Shown here: in pieces, positions 16,345 through 25,216 of the stretch | How the letters are laid out: every line of letters begins with the position of its first letter | Numbering within the stretch: the stretch's first letter is position 1 | Assembly: GCF_022343555.1 (NCBI RefSeq) | Contig: NZ_JAKQZH010000005.1 | Location: 92,064 to 156,063 of the forward strand | Length of the DNA: 64,000 bases | From: Marinobacter sp. C7 | GTDB taxonomy: Bacteria; Pseudomonadota; Gammaproteobacteria; Pseudomonadales; Oleiphilaceae | Direction of reading: 5' to 3' | Translations under genes and position numbers: made by a program | The notes under the pieces: generated by a model | Databases searched by the model: none | Told to the model about the DNA's origin: nothing | What the model saw: the letters and a program-made list of their open reading frames with translations, nothing else

Positions 16345-16968
16345 TCAGACCCGGAAGGGTTCCGGATCGCCCTTGCCCACCCGAGTCACTTCCGGCACTT
16401 CCCCGGTGAAGTTCACCACCGTGGTGGCTTCCATGCCGCAGAAGCCACCGTCAATGATCAGGTCCAGGTCGTGCTCCAGGGCATCCCGGATCTCCTCGGG
16501 ATCGGTCATGGGCTCGGTGTCGCCCGGCAGAATCAGGGTACTGCTCATAATCGGCTCACCCAACTCCCCCAAAAGCTCCTGGACAATGGCGTTGTCCGGC
16601 ACCCGGACCCCGATGGAACGGCGCTTGGGATGCAGCAACCGGCGCGGCACTTCACTGGTGGCATCGAGAATGAAGGTATACGGTCCGGGCGTAAAGTTCT
16701 TCAGCAGCCGATACTGCGTGTTATCCACCTTGGCATAGACACCGATATCGGAAAGATCCCGGCACACCAGGGTGAAGTTGTGCTTGTCATCCAGCTTACG
16801 GATCCGCTTGATTCGATCCGCCGCCTGCTTGTCGCCCAGGTGACAGCCGATGGCATAGGCCGAATCCGTGGGATAGACGATCACCCCGCCCCTGTGAAGA
16901 ATTTCCACCGCCTGTTTGATCAGGCGCTTCTGCGGCGTTTCCGGATGAATCTGGAAAAACTGGCTCAT
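16345..16968 (-). CDS. yciO: YciO/Sua5/YrdC-family protein (threonylcarbamoyl-AMP synthase-like)
   Basis: This 207-residue protein has the YrdC fold: RGGVIVYPTDSAYAIGC near 30-46, KHNFTLVCRDLSDI, the GPYTFIL segment, and RSIGVRVPDN. It is the YciO branch, which is related to the threonylcarbamoyladenylate synthase TsaC but whose role in tRNA t6A synthesis is less clear. Its ATG overlaps the bolA stop (ATGA), so the two are translationally coupled. Confidence 0.85.
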   Translation of the reverse strand: MSQFFQIHPETPQKRLIKQAVEILHRGGVIVYPTDSAYAIGCHLGDKQAADRIKRIRKLDDKHNFTLVCRDLSDIGVYAKVDNTQYRLLKNFTPGPYTFILDATSEVPRRLLHPKRRSIGVRVPDNAIVQELLGELGEPIMSSTLILPGDTEPMTDPEEIRDALEHDLDLIIDGGFCGMEATTVVNFTGEVPEVTRVGKGDPEPFRV

Positions 16969-17321
16969 GAACTTTCTCCCTGACCGGTTTTCATCGCCAT
17001 TGCCGGATCACCCTTTGACCCGCCCATGCAGTTCGGTGAATCCGGCGCAGCCTGACCGGTGGCCTTCCACTCCTCCGGCGTATAAAGATGCAACGCCAAC
17101 GCATGGACCGGCCCGGCCAGTTCGTCCGCCAGCACCTTGTAGATTGTCTGGTGCCGCTTTACCTTCATCTGGCCCTCAAAATCCGGCGACACCATGGTCA
17201 CCTTGAAATGGGTCTCCGAATTCGGCGGCACACTGTGCATGTGGCTCTCGTTTTCAACCTGAAGGATGCTTGCATTGAATGCATCGTTCAGTTTCGACTC
17301 GATCGCTTGCTGTACTTTCAT
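16965..17321 (-). CDS. bolA: BolA-family protein
   Basis: The 118-residue product has the BolA core: KLNDAFNASILQVENESHMHS, HFKVTMVSPDFEGQ, VKRHQTIYKVLADEL, and VHALALHLYTPEEW. BolA proteins bind [2Fe-2S] clusters together with monothiol glutaredoxins and affect cell morphology and stress responses. The conserved histidines H29/H31 and the C-terminal-region H76 are present. A roughly 25-residue C-terminal tail follows the core. The ATG at 17321 with GGAG upstream is chosen over an adjacent TTG. Confidence 0.9.
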   Translation of the reverse strand: MKVQQAIESKLNDAFNASILQVENESHMHSVPPNSETHFKVTMVSPDFEGQMKVKRHQTIYKVLADELAGPVHALALHLYTPEEWKATGQAAPDSPNCMGGSKGDPAMAMKTGQGESS

Positions 17322-17443
17322 CAAAAGCGCTCCAGCTGCTTTTCGTCATGGAATTGAAGACAGTCTACTACACGAATCGAGAGCCTTGACACCAGAGCCC
17401 CAAACCGCCACATTCCATCGCCAATCACCAAACACCCGAAACC

Positions 17444-19618
17444 ATGTTCCTGTACATAGCCGAAAAACCCAGCCTCGCCCGCGCTATCGCCGCCGCGCTA
17501 CCCGGCCCACACCAGAAAGGTCAGGGCTGGATCCGCTGTGGCAAGGGAGAAGATGCGGCCACCGTCAGCTGGTGTATCGGCCACCTGCTGGAGCCCGCGG
17601 AACCGGCCCGCTATAACCCCGTTTGGAAAAAGTGGCGTGCCGAAGACCTCCCGCTGATTCCCGAGCGCTGGGAAGTCACCCCCAAAGACAGCGTCCGCCA
17701 GCAGCTGACGGTCCTCGAATCCCTCATTCGCCAGGCCGACACCATCGTCCACGCCGGCGACCCGGACCGCGAGGGCCAGCTTCTGGTGGATGAAGTGCTG
17801 CGCTACGTAGGTACCCAAGCGCCGGTACAGCGGCTGCTGATCAACGACCTCACGCCATCTGCGGTGGCCAAAGCCCTCCGCAGCACCCGGGACAACCGCG
17901 AGTTCCGACGCCTGTCCCATTCTGCCCTCGCGCGACAGCGTGCCGACTGGCTCTATGGCATCAACCTGACCCGGTTTTATACCCTGAGCTACCAGCAGCA
18001 GGGAGAACAAGGGGTGTACTCCGTGGGGCGGGTACAGACTCCGGTGCTCGGCCTGGTGGTGGAGCGGGATAACACCATCGAGAACTTCGAACCGAAACCC
18101 TATTTCCGCATCGAGGGCCAGTTCCGGGCCCATGAGGAGGGCGCGGACCCGAAGCCGTTCACCGCCCGCTGGCTGCCGGACGAGCAATTCCAGGACCACC
18201 TGGACGAAGAGAACCGCCTGATGGACCGGGCGGTGGCCGAGCAGATCGCGGCCAGTGTGCGGGACAGGCCGGGGACCATCGTCGAATCCCGCTTCCGGGA
18301 CCGGCCCGAAACACCGCCGCTGCCACTGTCACTCTCTGCCCTGCAGATCGAGGCAGGCCGACTGTTTCGCATGGGCGCGAAGGATGTCCTGGACACTGCC
18401 CAGAACCTGTACGAACGGCACCAGCTGATCACCTATCCGCGATCCGACTGCCGGTATCTGCCGGAAGAACATTTTGGCCAGCGCCAGCAGGTGGTGCAGG
18501 CCATCTCCCGGGTGGCAGCGGACCTTGCCGGCTACTGCGAGCAAGCTGACCTCGAGCGCAAGAGCGCGGCCTGGAACGACAAACAGGTGGATGCGCACCA
18601 TGCGATCATCCCAACCAATCGGCCTGCACCCAATGGCAAGCTGACCAAAGCCGAGGAAAACATCTACGGTCTGATCAGCCGCTTCTACCTGATGCAGTTT
18701 GCACCGGACGCCATCCACCGTGAGGGCCGGCTGACCGTCCGGGTGTCAGACCACCGTTTCCGTGCCACGGAGACTGCGATTCTGGAACCGGGCTGGAAGA
18801 CCCTCGAGCTGAAACTTCGGGAACAGCGCCAGGAACCCCAGAAAGCACCGTTGCCACGGCTGGAAAAGAACGAACCGGTGCATTGTGATTCGGCCACGGT
18901 TACCGAACGCAAAACCCAGCCACCGCAGCATTTCACCGACGCCACGCTGCTCTCGGCGATGACCAACATCGCCCGCTTTGTCAGCGATGCAGAGCTGCGC
19001 AAGACACTGAGGGAAACCGATGGCCTGGGTACGGAAGCCACCCGCGCGGCCATCATCGAAACGCTCTTCAAACGGGACTACCTGTTCCGGGAAGGACGTC
19101 ACATCCGGGCCACGGCCAAGGGCAAGACCCTGATCGAGGCGCTCCCGGAATCCGTCAGCAAACCGGACCGGACGGCAGTGTGGGAAGCGACCCTGGAGAG
19201 CATTCGCCGTGGCGAGGATGACCCGCGCAAATTCCTCGATACCCTGAAGCAGGAAATCCGGGACCTGATGGACCGGCCCCAGGGAAAGGCCAGTCCGGGT
19301 ACGGAAACGACGCCGGCCGGCGAGGCGATCCACTGCCCAAAATGCCGGGCGCCCATGGTTGAGCGGGACGGCAAGTTCGGCCGTTTCCATGCCTGCACGC
19401 GCTATCCGGACTGCAGGGGTACACGCCCCATCGAGGATAACGCCCCTGCCGATGGCACCGGCCAGAAACCCATCCCTTGCCCCCACTGTTTTTCCCCGCT
19501 GGTACGACGGCAAGGCAAGAAAGGGTGGTTCTGGGGCTGCAGCAATTTCCCGGCCTGCCGACAAACCGTCGACGATGACGACGGAAAACCCGCCCTGCGT
19601 TTACGCAATACTACATAA
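17444..19618 (+). CDS. topB: DNA topoisomerase III
   Basis: The 724-residue type IA topoisomerase has the TOPRIM domain with D106-x-D108-x-E110 (GDPDREGQL), the VGRVQTPVL motif near 194-202, and the active-site tyrosine Y331 in TYPRSDCRYL. Two four-cysteine zinc ribbons (CPKC...C...C and CPHC...C...C) form the C-terminal tail. It decatenates replication intermediates by passing single strands. The length is slightly above that of Escherichia coli TopB because of the zinc tail. It stands alone on the plus strand. Confidence 0.93.
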   Translation: MFLYIAEKPSLARAIAAALPGPHQKGQGWIRCGKGEDAATVSWCIGHLLEPAEPARYNPVWKKWRAEDLPLIPERWEVTPKDSVRQQLTVLESLIRQADTIVHAGDPDREGQLLVDEVLRYVGTQAPVQRLLINDLTPSAVAKALRSTRDNREFRRLSHSALARQRADWLYGINLTRFYTLSYQQQGEQGVYSVGRVQTPVLGLVVERDNTIENFEPKPYFRIEGQFRAHEEGADPKPFTARWLPDEQFQDHLDEENRLMDRAVAEQIAASVRDRPGTIVESRFRDRPETPPLPLSLSALQIEAGRLFRMGAKDVLDTAQNLYERHQLITYPRSDCRYLPEEHFGQRQQVVQAISRVAADLAGYCEQADLERKSAAWNDKQVDAHHAIIPTNRPAPNGKLTKAEENIYGLISRFYLMQFAPDAIHREGRLTVRVSDHRFRATETAILEPGWKTLELKLREQRQEPQKAPLPRLEKNEPVHCDSATVTERKTQPPQHFTDATLLSAMTNIARFVSDAELRKTLRETDGLGTEATRAAIIETLFKRDYLFREGRHIRATAKGKTLIEALPESVSKPDRTAVWEATLESIRRGEDDPRKFLDTLKQEIRDLMDRPQGKASPGTETTPAGEAIHCPKCRAPMVERDGKFGRFHACTRYPDCRGTRPIEDNAPADGTGQKPIPCPHCFSPLVRRQGKKGWFWGCSNFPACRQTVDDDDGKPALRLRNTT

Positions 19619-19681
19619 CGATACTGAAATCGACCCTTGCTTTTTGCCATAATCGGTTGATATCGAAGGGAGAAGACCACC

Positions 19682-20410
19682 ATGCGCATTGCTCTGCTTG
19701 AAGACGAACACGAACAGGCGCAGAACATTCAGAATATCCTGGCTGAACGTGGGCACCACTGCGACAGTTTCCCGACCGGCCAGAATTTCCTCAGCGCTGT
19801 TTTGCACCGCAGCTACGATCTGCTGATCCTGGACTGGCAGATTCCCGACATGACGGGCATCGATGTGCTGAAAAACGTACGGGCGCAGCTGAACTGGCCT
19901 GTGCCGGTCATATTCCTGACCCAGCGTGACAGCGAATCCGATATCGTCCAGGCGCTGGACGCCGGTGCCGACGATTACCTGCGAAAGCCTGCCCGGGCCG
20001 CCGAACTGTCCGCTCGCATCAACGCCCTCGCCCGCCGTACCAACCCGGACAACGAGAAAGAGGTTCTGGTTTACGGGCCGTTCGAGATCAATACCCAGCA
20101 GCGCACCATTTCCCTGCACGGTGAGGAGCTCACCCTGACCGACAAGGATTTCGACCTGACGCTGTTCCTGTTCCAGAACCAGGGCCGCCTGCTGACCCGG
20201 GAAATGCTGCTTGAGCGCGTCTGGGGTCTGGCTCGTGACATCAACACCCGTACCGTGGATACTCACATGAGCCGCCTGCGCCGACGCCTGGGCCTGAATC
20301 CGGAGAACGGCTTCCGGATCAAAACGATTTACCAGCGGGGCTACCGCCTTGAATCCATGAAAGCCCCGGAACAAGACGAACTGGAAAGGCCGCTCGCTGC
20401 CAATGAGTAA
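19682..20410 (+). CDS. OmpR-family response regulator
   Basis: The 242-residue regulator has a receiver domain with acidic residues near 8-9, phospho-acceptor D51, T80 and K102, and a C-terminal winged-helix OmpR-type DNA-binding domain (about 130-228; RTVDTHMSRLRRRLG and a final TIYQRGYRL). GGGAGAAG precedes the ATG. Its stop overlaps the start of the FecR-domain gene by eight bases. The histidine kinase two genes downstream is its likely partner. Confidence 0.9.
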   Translation: MRIALLEDEHEQAQNIQNILAERGHHCDSFPTGQNFLSAVLHRSYDLLILDWQIPDMTGIDVLKNVRAQLNWPVPVIFLTQRDSESDIVQALDAGADDYLRKPARAAELSARINALARRTNPDNEKEVLVYGPFEINTQQRTISLHGEELTLTDKDFDLTLFLFQNQGRLLTREMLLERVWGLARDINTRTVDTHMSRLRRRLGLNPENGFRIKTIYQRGYRLESMKAPEQDELERPLAANE

Positions 20411-21617
20411 CGCCCTGCTCCGCCGCGCCCTGATGCTTCCATTGGCAGCCCTGCTGTCAGTGGCATCGACACACACGACGGCGGACACCAGCCGGGTCTC
20501 CTACACGGCAGGCAGCGTGGCTCTCATCTCCAGTGAGTCGGAGCGGCCTGCGCCTTTGAACCAGAGCTCTTCCCTGCAGCCCGGGGATGAAATTGTTTCC
20601 GGGGCGGGTACCGCAACGATCAGGCTCAACAATGATACCGAGCTGCGCCTGTTTCCCGGCACACGGTTGCAGATTGTCGACCTGACGGCAAACAGCGGCG
20701 ATTCCACGGTATCGCCAAAGGTGCGCCTGCTTGAGGGCAAGGTACACGCCCGCGCCCGATCAACCGACTGGAATCCCCTTCCGGTATACATCGAGACCGC
20801 CACCGCTGTTGCCCTGACCCAACATGCCACCTTTACCCTCCAGACCTCGACTGAAGCAACGTTCGTAAGGGTCACCGAGGGCGCGGTGGACTTTGGCGCC
20901 CCCGGCAAGGCCCAACGGATTCCGGCAGGATACCTCGCCGATGTGGGTAGTGATGGTCATACCGGCGTCACGATCCGACAACTGCCGGACGCTCCGGATG
21001 TCGCTTCCCTCCCCGAAGTTGTAACCAACCTGCCAGTTGCCGTCAGCTGGGGTGGCGACGAGGCGCCAGCCTATCGGCTCGATATCTTTGAAACGGCCAG
21101 TGGTGAATGGATCGGCAGCCGGGAGATCAAAGGCAATCGCTTCGAGCTTCAACTGCTCGACAATGGCGGGTATCGGATCGAGGTGGCAGCTCTGGATTCA
21201 ACCGGACTGGCGGGCATGCCGGCCACGGTACCGCTGGAAGTCCGCCTGCAGGCGCAAGCGGCCACGCTGTCCTACCCGGCGGCCGGAGCCAGCGCCAATG
21301 ACGACATGCCCGAGTTCCGCTGGCAGCTCAACGGGCAGAACGAAATCGCAAGAGTGGAGGTTGCCAGCGACAAAAGCTTCCGGAATCTTGTTGCCACCAG
21401 TGAGTGGGCACCAGAGACCCGGGCCCTGCCCACGAGACCGCTGGAACCCGGCCAGTATTACTGGCGCGTGGTGACCGAAGCGGGGGGTAAGTCCGTCGTT
21501 GCGACGGAACCCCGGGCAATCACCGTCTATCCCAATCGCATCGCCAATCCGGGCAAGCAGGGCGATGTATCCGGCCAGCAGGTTACTTCTCTTCCCGACC
21601 GCGGCAATCGCGGCTAG
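20403..21617 (+). CDS. Periplasmic FecR-domain protein
   Basis: The 404-residue protein has a signal peptide (ALMLPLAALLSVASTHTTADT), then a FecR domain (about 30-180: LQPGDEIVSGAGTATIRLNNDTELRLFPGTRL, cut here into its core, and VTEGAVDFGAPGKAQRIPAG), followed by two fibronectin-like or Ig-like segments with the sequence ...FRWQLNGQ... and ...PGQYYWRVV.... FecR-domain proteins of this type are typically encoded beside CHASE2 sensor kinases or cyclases, and are thought to give the extracytoplasmic input. Coupled to the response regulator gene by overlap. Confidence 0.85.
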   Translation: MSNALLRRALMLPLAALLSVASTHTTADTSRVSYTAGSVALISSESERPAPLNQSSSLQPGDEIVSGAGTATIRLNNDTELRLFPGTRLQIVDLTANSGDSTVSPKVRLLEGKVHARARSTDWNPLPVYIETATAVALTQHATFTLQTSTEATFVRVTEGAVDFGAPGKAQRIPAGYLADVGSDGHTGVTIRQLPDAPDVASLPEVVTNLPVAVSWGGDEAPAYRLDIFETASGEWIGSREIKGNRFELQLLDNGGYRIEVAALDSTGLAGMPATVPLEVRLQAQAATLSYPAAGASANDDMPEFRWQLNGQNEIARVEVASDKSFRNLVATSEWAPETRALPTRPLEPGQYYWRVVTEAGGKSVVATEPRAITVYPNRIANPGKQGDVSGQQVTSLPDRGNRG

Positions 21618-21725
21618 AACAATCCGATTCAAACCTTGGAACTCGTCCCTGAAAACGGTATTTTGTCCCGCTGAGAGTTCTTTCTGGAACAATAACTTGA
21701 ACGACCAATACAGACAGCAGGGCGC

Positions 21726-23618
21726 ATGAGCCGGGACTTGCCAATCATTCGAACAACTCCCTGGAATCTGGGCCTGATCCTGCTGGCGATACTGCTGCTG
21801 ATCCAACTGTCAGTACTGCCCGAGATTCTTGACCAGGGCCTTCTGGAAACCGCCCTTTCCAGCAGCCAGCTCGTCTTCCCGGAACAAGACAAAGTGCTGT
21901 TTATCCGGCCGGCCCCCGCGTGGGCCGGCGCCGGCCTGAGCCTGATTGTCCTGGTGCTGGTGTCCCTGCTCCTGCCCCGTGTACGCCCCAGTCGAACGCT
22001 GTTTACCTGCCTTGGCATCGCCGGCGCGGCCACGGCTTTGTGCGCGGTATTGCTGTTCAGTTCGGGGATCTGGGTGCCGGTGGCCAATGCCATCCTGATT
22101 CCCCTGGCGGCCTTTCCGGTCTCAAGCGGTCTCAGGCTCGCCACGGCGAACCGGTTCCTGAACCAGCAACTGGACAAGCTGGTTACCAGCCCGAGGGTAA
22201 ACCTGCAGGCTCCGGCCCGGAGTCATCCGTCCCAGTTGCTGAATTATTTCCGTGTCCTGTTCCAGCCGGACGGCTGGCTGCTGACCGACGGGACAGACAT
22301 CCTCTCCGCCCGGAATCTGGGCACGGCGGACATCCCGGCCTCGCTGCCAACCGGCCAGTGGCTGCATCAGCCCCAGGTAAGCTGGATTCAGCTGGAGCGG
22401 GGCGATACCCGGTACACTCTGGGTTTCACCATGCCCAATGACCTCAGCCGCGAGGCGATCCAGCGCTACCTGAGGCGACTGCGCCTGGATGAAGTCCCGG
22501 ACGTCGTCGACCGCTCCGAGATCCGGGAGAACATCTCGGCCCGCATCGAGCGCCTGCGCACCGCAACCGAGCGCATGAACCGGATGCAACAGTTTATTCG
22601 GCGCAGTTTCGAACACATGCCCGACGGCATCATCGTGACGGACGAACTGGGCGCGATCCGCTTTGCCAACGGCCATATCGAGGAATGGTTCGGTGATCCC
22701 ATGCCCAGCCTGGACGGGATGCCTCTGGCCCGTCTGCTCGAGGGCCACGATCCACGGGACATCCCGCCCTGGCATGAAACCGTCTCAGATACCCTGACCA
22801 CGCAGCAGACCCGCACGGTGGACCTGCGCATCCAGGCCAAGGACTTCCTGATCCATTTTGCCCCCTTCGCCCTGCCGGACAGCGATCAACACGGCATCAT
22901 CGCCAACGTCTCGGACATTTCCGAGCTGCGGGAGCAACAGCGCCAGCATCGGGAGGCCATCGACTTCATCTCCCACGATGTACGCTCGCCGCTGGTCTCC
23001 CAGCTGGCCCTCATCGAGCAGTTGAAACGGGACCCCTCCAACATCGAGCCGGCGCAGCTGGAGCAGCTCGGCAAACTCGCCCGGCGTAGCTACAACCTGG
23101 CCGAAGAATTCGTGCAGCTGGCCCGGGCCGAACAGCTGACCGAGACCCGCTTCTACGAGTGCGAGTTCCTGGCCATTGCCGAGAATGCCCGGGACAGCGT
23201 CAGCGAACAGGCCGCCGAGAAACACATCGAGTTCTCACTGCAAGGCACCGAGGATCTCTGGTTAAGGGGCAATGCGGAGCTTCTGGAGCGGGCGGTGATC
23301 AACCTGATGACCAACGCCGTGCAGTACAGTCCACCCGGCTCGACCGTCAACGTGCAGGTATTCCGCGCGGGCCACCAGGCCTGCCTGACAGTCTCGGATG
23401 AAGGCAGTGGCATTGAACAGCAGGAACTGCCCTACCTGTTCGACCGTTTCATGCGCCAGAAGAGCAGCGAACTGGCCGGTGTGCACGGCGCAGGGCTGGG
23501 GCTGTCATTCGTAAAAACCGTTGTGGAAAAACACCGGGGGGAGATTTCGGTCGCTTCGGTCCCCGGAGAAGGGACTTCGTTCACCATGAAGCTTCCGATG
23601 GCCGATCCGCTGGCCTGA
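21726..23618 (+). CDS. PAS-domain membrane histidine kinase (CHASE2-kinase layout with very short external region)
   Basis: The 630-residue kinase has a first membrane segment (14-31), an external part of only about 35-40 residues, and three further membrane segments (about 69-85, 92-111, 116-135). A PAS domain (about 293-403), a HisKA domain with H417 (FISHDVRSP), and an HATPase domain with N526/N530, DEGSG at 558-562 and GAGLGL near 588-593 follow. In the usual RR-FecR-kinase locus the kinase has a large CHASE2 domain after the first helix; here the 1+3 helix pattern remains but that domain is almost absent. Signal input may rest on the FecR protein or the PAS domain. Confidence 0.88.
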   Translation: MSRDLPIIRTTPWNLGLILLAILLLIQLSVLPEILDQGLLETALSSSQLVFPEQDKVLFIRPAPAWAGAGLSLIVLVLVSLLLPRVRPSRTLFTCLGIAGAATALCAVLLFSSGIWVPVANAILIPLAAFPVSSGLRLATANRFLNQQLDKLVTSPRVNLQAPARSHPSQLLNYFRVLFQPDGWLLTDGTDILSARNLGTADIPASLPTGQWLHQPQVSWIQLERGDTRYTLGFTMPNDLSREAIQRYLRRLRLDEVPDVVDRSEIRENISARIERLRTATERMNRMQQFIRRSFEHMPDGIIVTDELGAIRFANGHIEEWFGDPMPSLDGMPLARLLEGHDPRDIPPWHETVSDTLTTQQTRTVDLRIQAKDFLIHFAPFALPDSDQHGIIANVSDISELREQQRQHREAIDFISHDVRSPLVSQLALIEQLKRDPSNIEPAQLEQLGKLARRSYNLAEEFVQLARAEQLTETRFYECEFLAIAENARDSVSEQAAEKHIEFSLQGTEDLWLRGNAELLERAVINLMTNAVQYSPPGSTVNVQVFRAGHQACLTVSDEGSGIEQQELPYLFDRFMRQKSSELAGVHGAGLGLSFVKTVVEKHRGEISVASVPGEGTSFTMKLPMADPLA

Positions 23619-23653
23619 GACTGCACACTTCAGGCACGGTCGGTACGATTGGA

Positions 23654-24076
23654 TCAGGACTGGATGGATTTGCTGACCACTTCGGAGGGCGGGCTTGTCA
23701 GGCCACTGCTGTCCTGCACCTGAATGGAGAAATACCAGGTGCCCTGCCCCAGCCCACCAACGGTGTAAGACATGGTGGCATCCTCGGCGGCATCACCAAT
23801 CACTACCTGTTCGGTCAGATTATCGGCATCCTGACCATACCGAATGATGTACCGGTCCAGCTCACCCATAGAGAGACCATCACCGTTTACACGGGTAGAC
23901 GGCGCAGTCCAGCTCAGCAGAGCCTTGCTGCCATCGACCGTCTTGCTGCCATTATCCCCGAATGCACCCTGGGAAGAAGTTTCAGAAGAGGAAGAACCCC
24001 CACCACAGCCCGTGAGCACTGCGCCCAAAAAAGCTGCGGCCAATACTGACCCTGACGTTTTAATGACGCTTTTCAT
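23654..24076 (-). CDS. Fibronectin type III-like lipoprotein
   Basis: The 140-residue protein has a lipoprotein signal with lipobox LTGC (cysteine at 24), a Gly/Ser-rich linker, and one fibronectin type III-like domain (KALLSWTAPSTRVNG...IIRYGQD...GTWYFSIQVQDSSGLTSPPS). It would be anchored in a cell-envelope membrane. Function is unknown. It converges on the histidine kinase gene, which may be coincidental. Confidence 0.75.
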   Translation of the reverse strand: MKSVIKTSGSVLAAAFLGAVLTGCGGGSSSSETSSQGAFGDNGSKTVDGSKALLSWTAPSTRVNGDGLSMGELDRYIIRYGQDADNLTEQVVIGDAAEDATMSYTVGGLGQGTWYFSIQVQDSSGLTSPPSEVVSKSIQS

Positions 24077-24385
24077 AAATTTCTCACACCACTTTCTCGA
24101 CGATTTGACAAAATTTCACAAAACGCCGGCATTATGGTGATTGGAAATGGCACTCCGCCAGTTACGAAATTGTCAATTTTTGGACAGGTTCAGGTAAGTA
24201 GAACGCGCAAGGTTGCGGGGTGGCAGGAAGTTACGGCTGAAAGTTGGAGGGATTTGCCAAGGAAAAGCGGGCAATTTATTGCCAAATCGTAAGGTTCATG
24301 AGGAATTTTCACCGGCAACAGATCCGTTGTACGATCTGACGCCATCCTGCCCTCTCCGGCGTCAATTACAGGCACTTCGGACAGG
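24077..24385. other. Intergenic stretch upstream of the FN3 lipoprotein and downstream of eutC
   Basis: About 310 bases contain no credible gene. The AT-rich half nearest 24077-24180 probably holds the lipoprotein promoter on the minus strand, but no hexamer pair is good enough to name. The rest shows nothing recognisable. Confidence 0.4.
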
Positions 24386-25216
24386 TCAGTCCCGGGTAAG
24401 GAAGTTTTTGCTTTCGATCGTCGAGTCTATGACGACTTCTTCCGTCCGGTCCTTGAGCGCCACTCCGGAGAGCTTTCTCCGGAAGGACTCACGAATGAGA
24501 TAGAGAAGTCGCTGGCTGGCGTTGGCATAATCGAGTCCCGCGGGACGGATGTTCGAGACGCAGTTGCGATCAGCGTCCTTGCGGCCTATACAGGGTTTCC
24601 AGGTCAGATAGGCACCGAGGCTGTCCGGTGAGCTCAGGCCGGGCCGCTCGCCGATCAACACAAGGACCGCCCGTGCCCGCAACCGGGCCCCGATGTCATC
24701 GCCGATAGCGACACGCCCCTGCTCAACAACCGTCAATGGCGCCAGGCGCCACTCGCCATGCTCCGCATCCAGATCTGTTATCAGCCGGGCCACCATCGGA
24801 GCTGCATTGGACTGTACCGCCCGGGATGACAATCCATCGACAATCACAATGGCAAGGTCCGGCCCTTCGCCCACCGCCGGCGCATGGACCGAGAGCCGTT
24901 CTCCGGAGGATGGAGACAACGCCCGCCCCAGGTCGGGCCGTTGCAGATAAGTCGCACGGTCCGGGGCCGCGCTCGCTAAAGACAGGACATCCTCCGGCCG
25001 AGCGACCACGCCGGCGGCGGCGAGGTCCGCCTGCAGTTGCCCGACGTCCAGAGGGCAATGCACGGCATCAATTGCCTGCGCGTGAGCCAACTGGAACTTT
25101 AAAAGCTCCTGCGTCGGCAGGCTGATCCCGGCACGGCCCAGCCCGATACGGGCGTCCGTGAACTGCCTGAGTTTGCGCCAGGGGTTCTGGTGCACGATTG
25201 GACGTTTTTCAGTCAT
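24386..25216 (-). CDS. eutC: Ethanolamine ammonia-lyase, small subunit
   Basis: The 276-residue subunit has the EutC features: N-terminal NPWRKLRQFTDARIGLGRAG, the AHAQAIDAVH stretch, VIVDGLSSRAV near 120-130, ERPGLSSPDSLGAYLTW, and the C-terminal DADRNCVSNIRPAGLDY and RRKLSGVALKD. With EutB it forms the adenosylcobalamin-dependent lyase that splits ethanolamine into acetaldehyde and ammonia. Its start overlaps the eutB stop by eight bases, with GGGAGG upstream. Confidence 0.93.
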   Translation of the reverse strand: MTEKRPIVHQNPWRKLRQFTDARIGLGRAGISLPTQELLKFQLAHAQAIDAVHCPLDVGQLQADLAAAGVVARPEDVLSLASAAPDRATYLQRPDLGRALSPSSGERLSVHAPAVGEGPDLAIVIVDGLSSRAVQSNAAPMVARLITDLDAEHGEWRLAPLTVVEQGRVAIGDDIGARLRARAVLVLIGERPGLSSPDSLGAYLTWKPCIGRKDADRNCVSNIRPAGLDYANASQRLLYLIRESFRRKLSGVALKDRTEEVVIDSTIESKNFLTRD

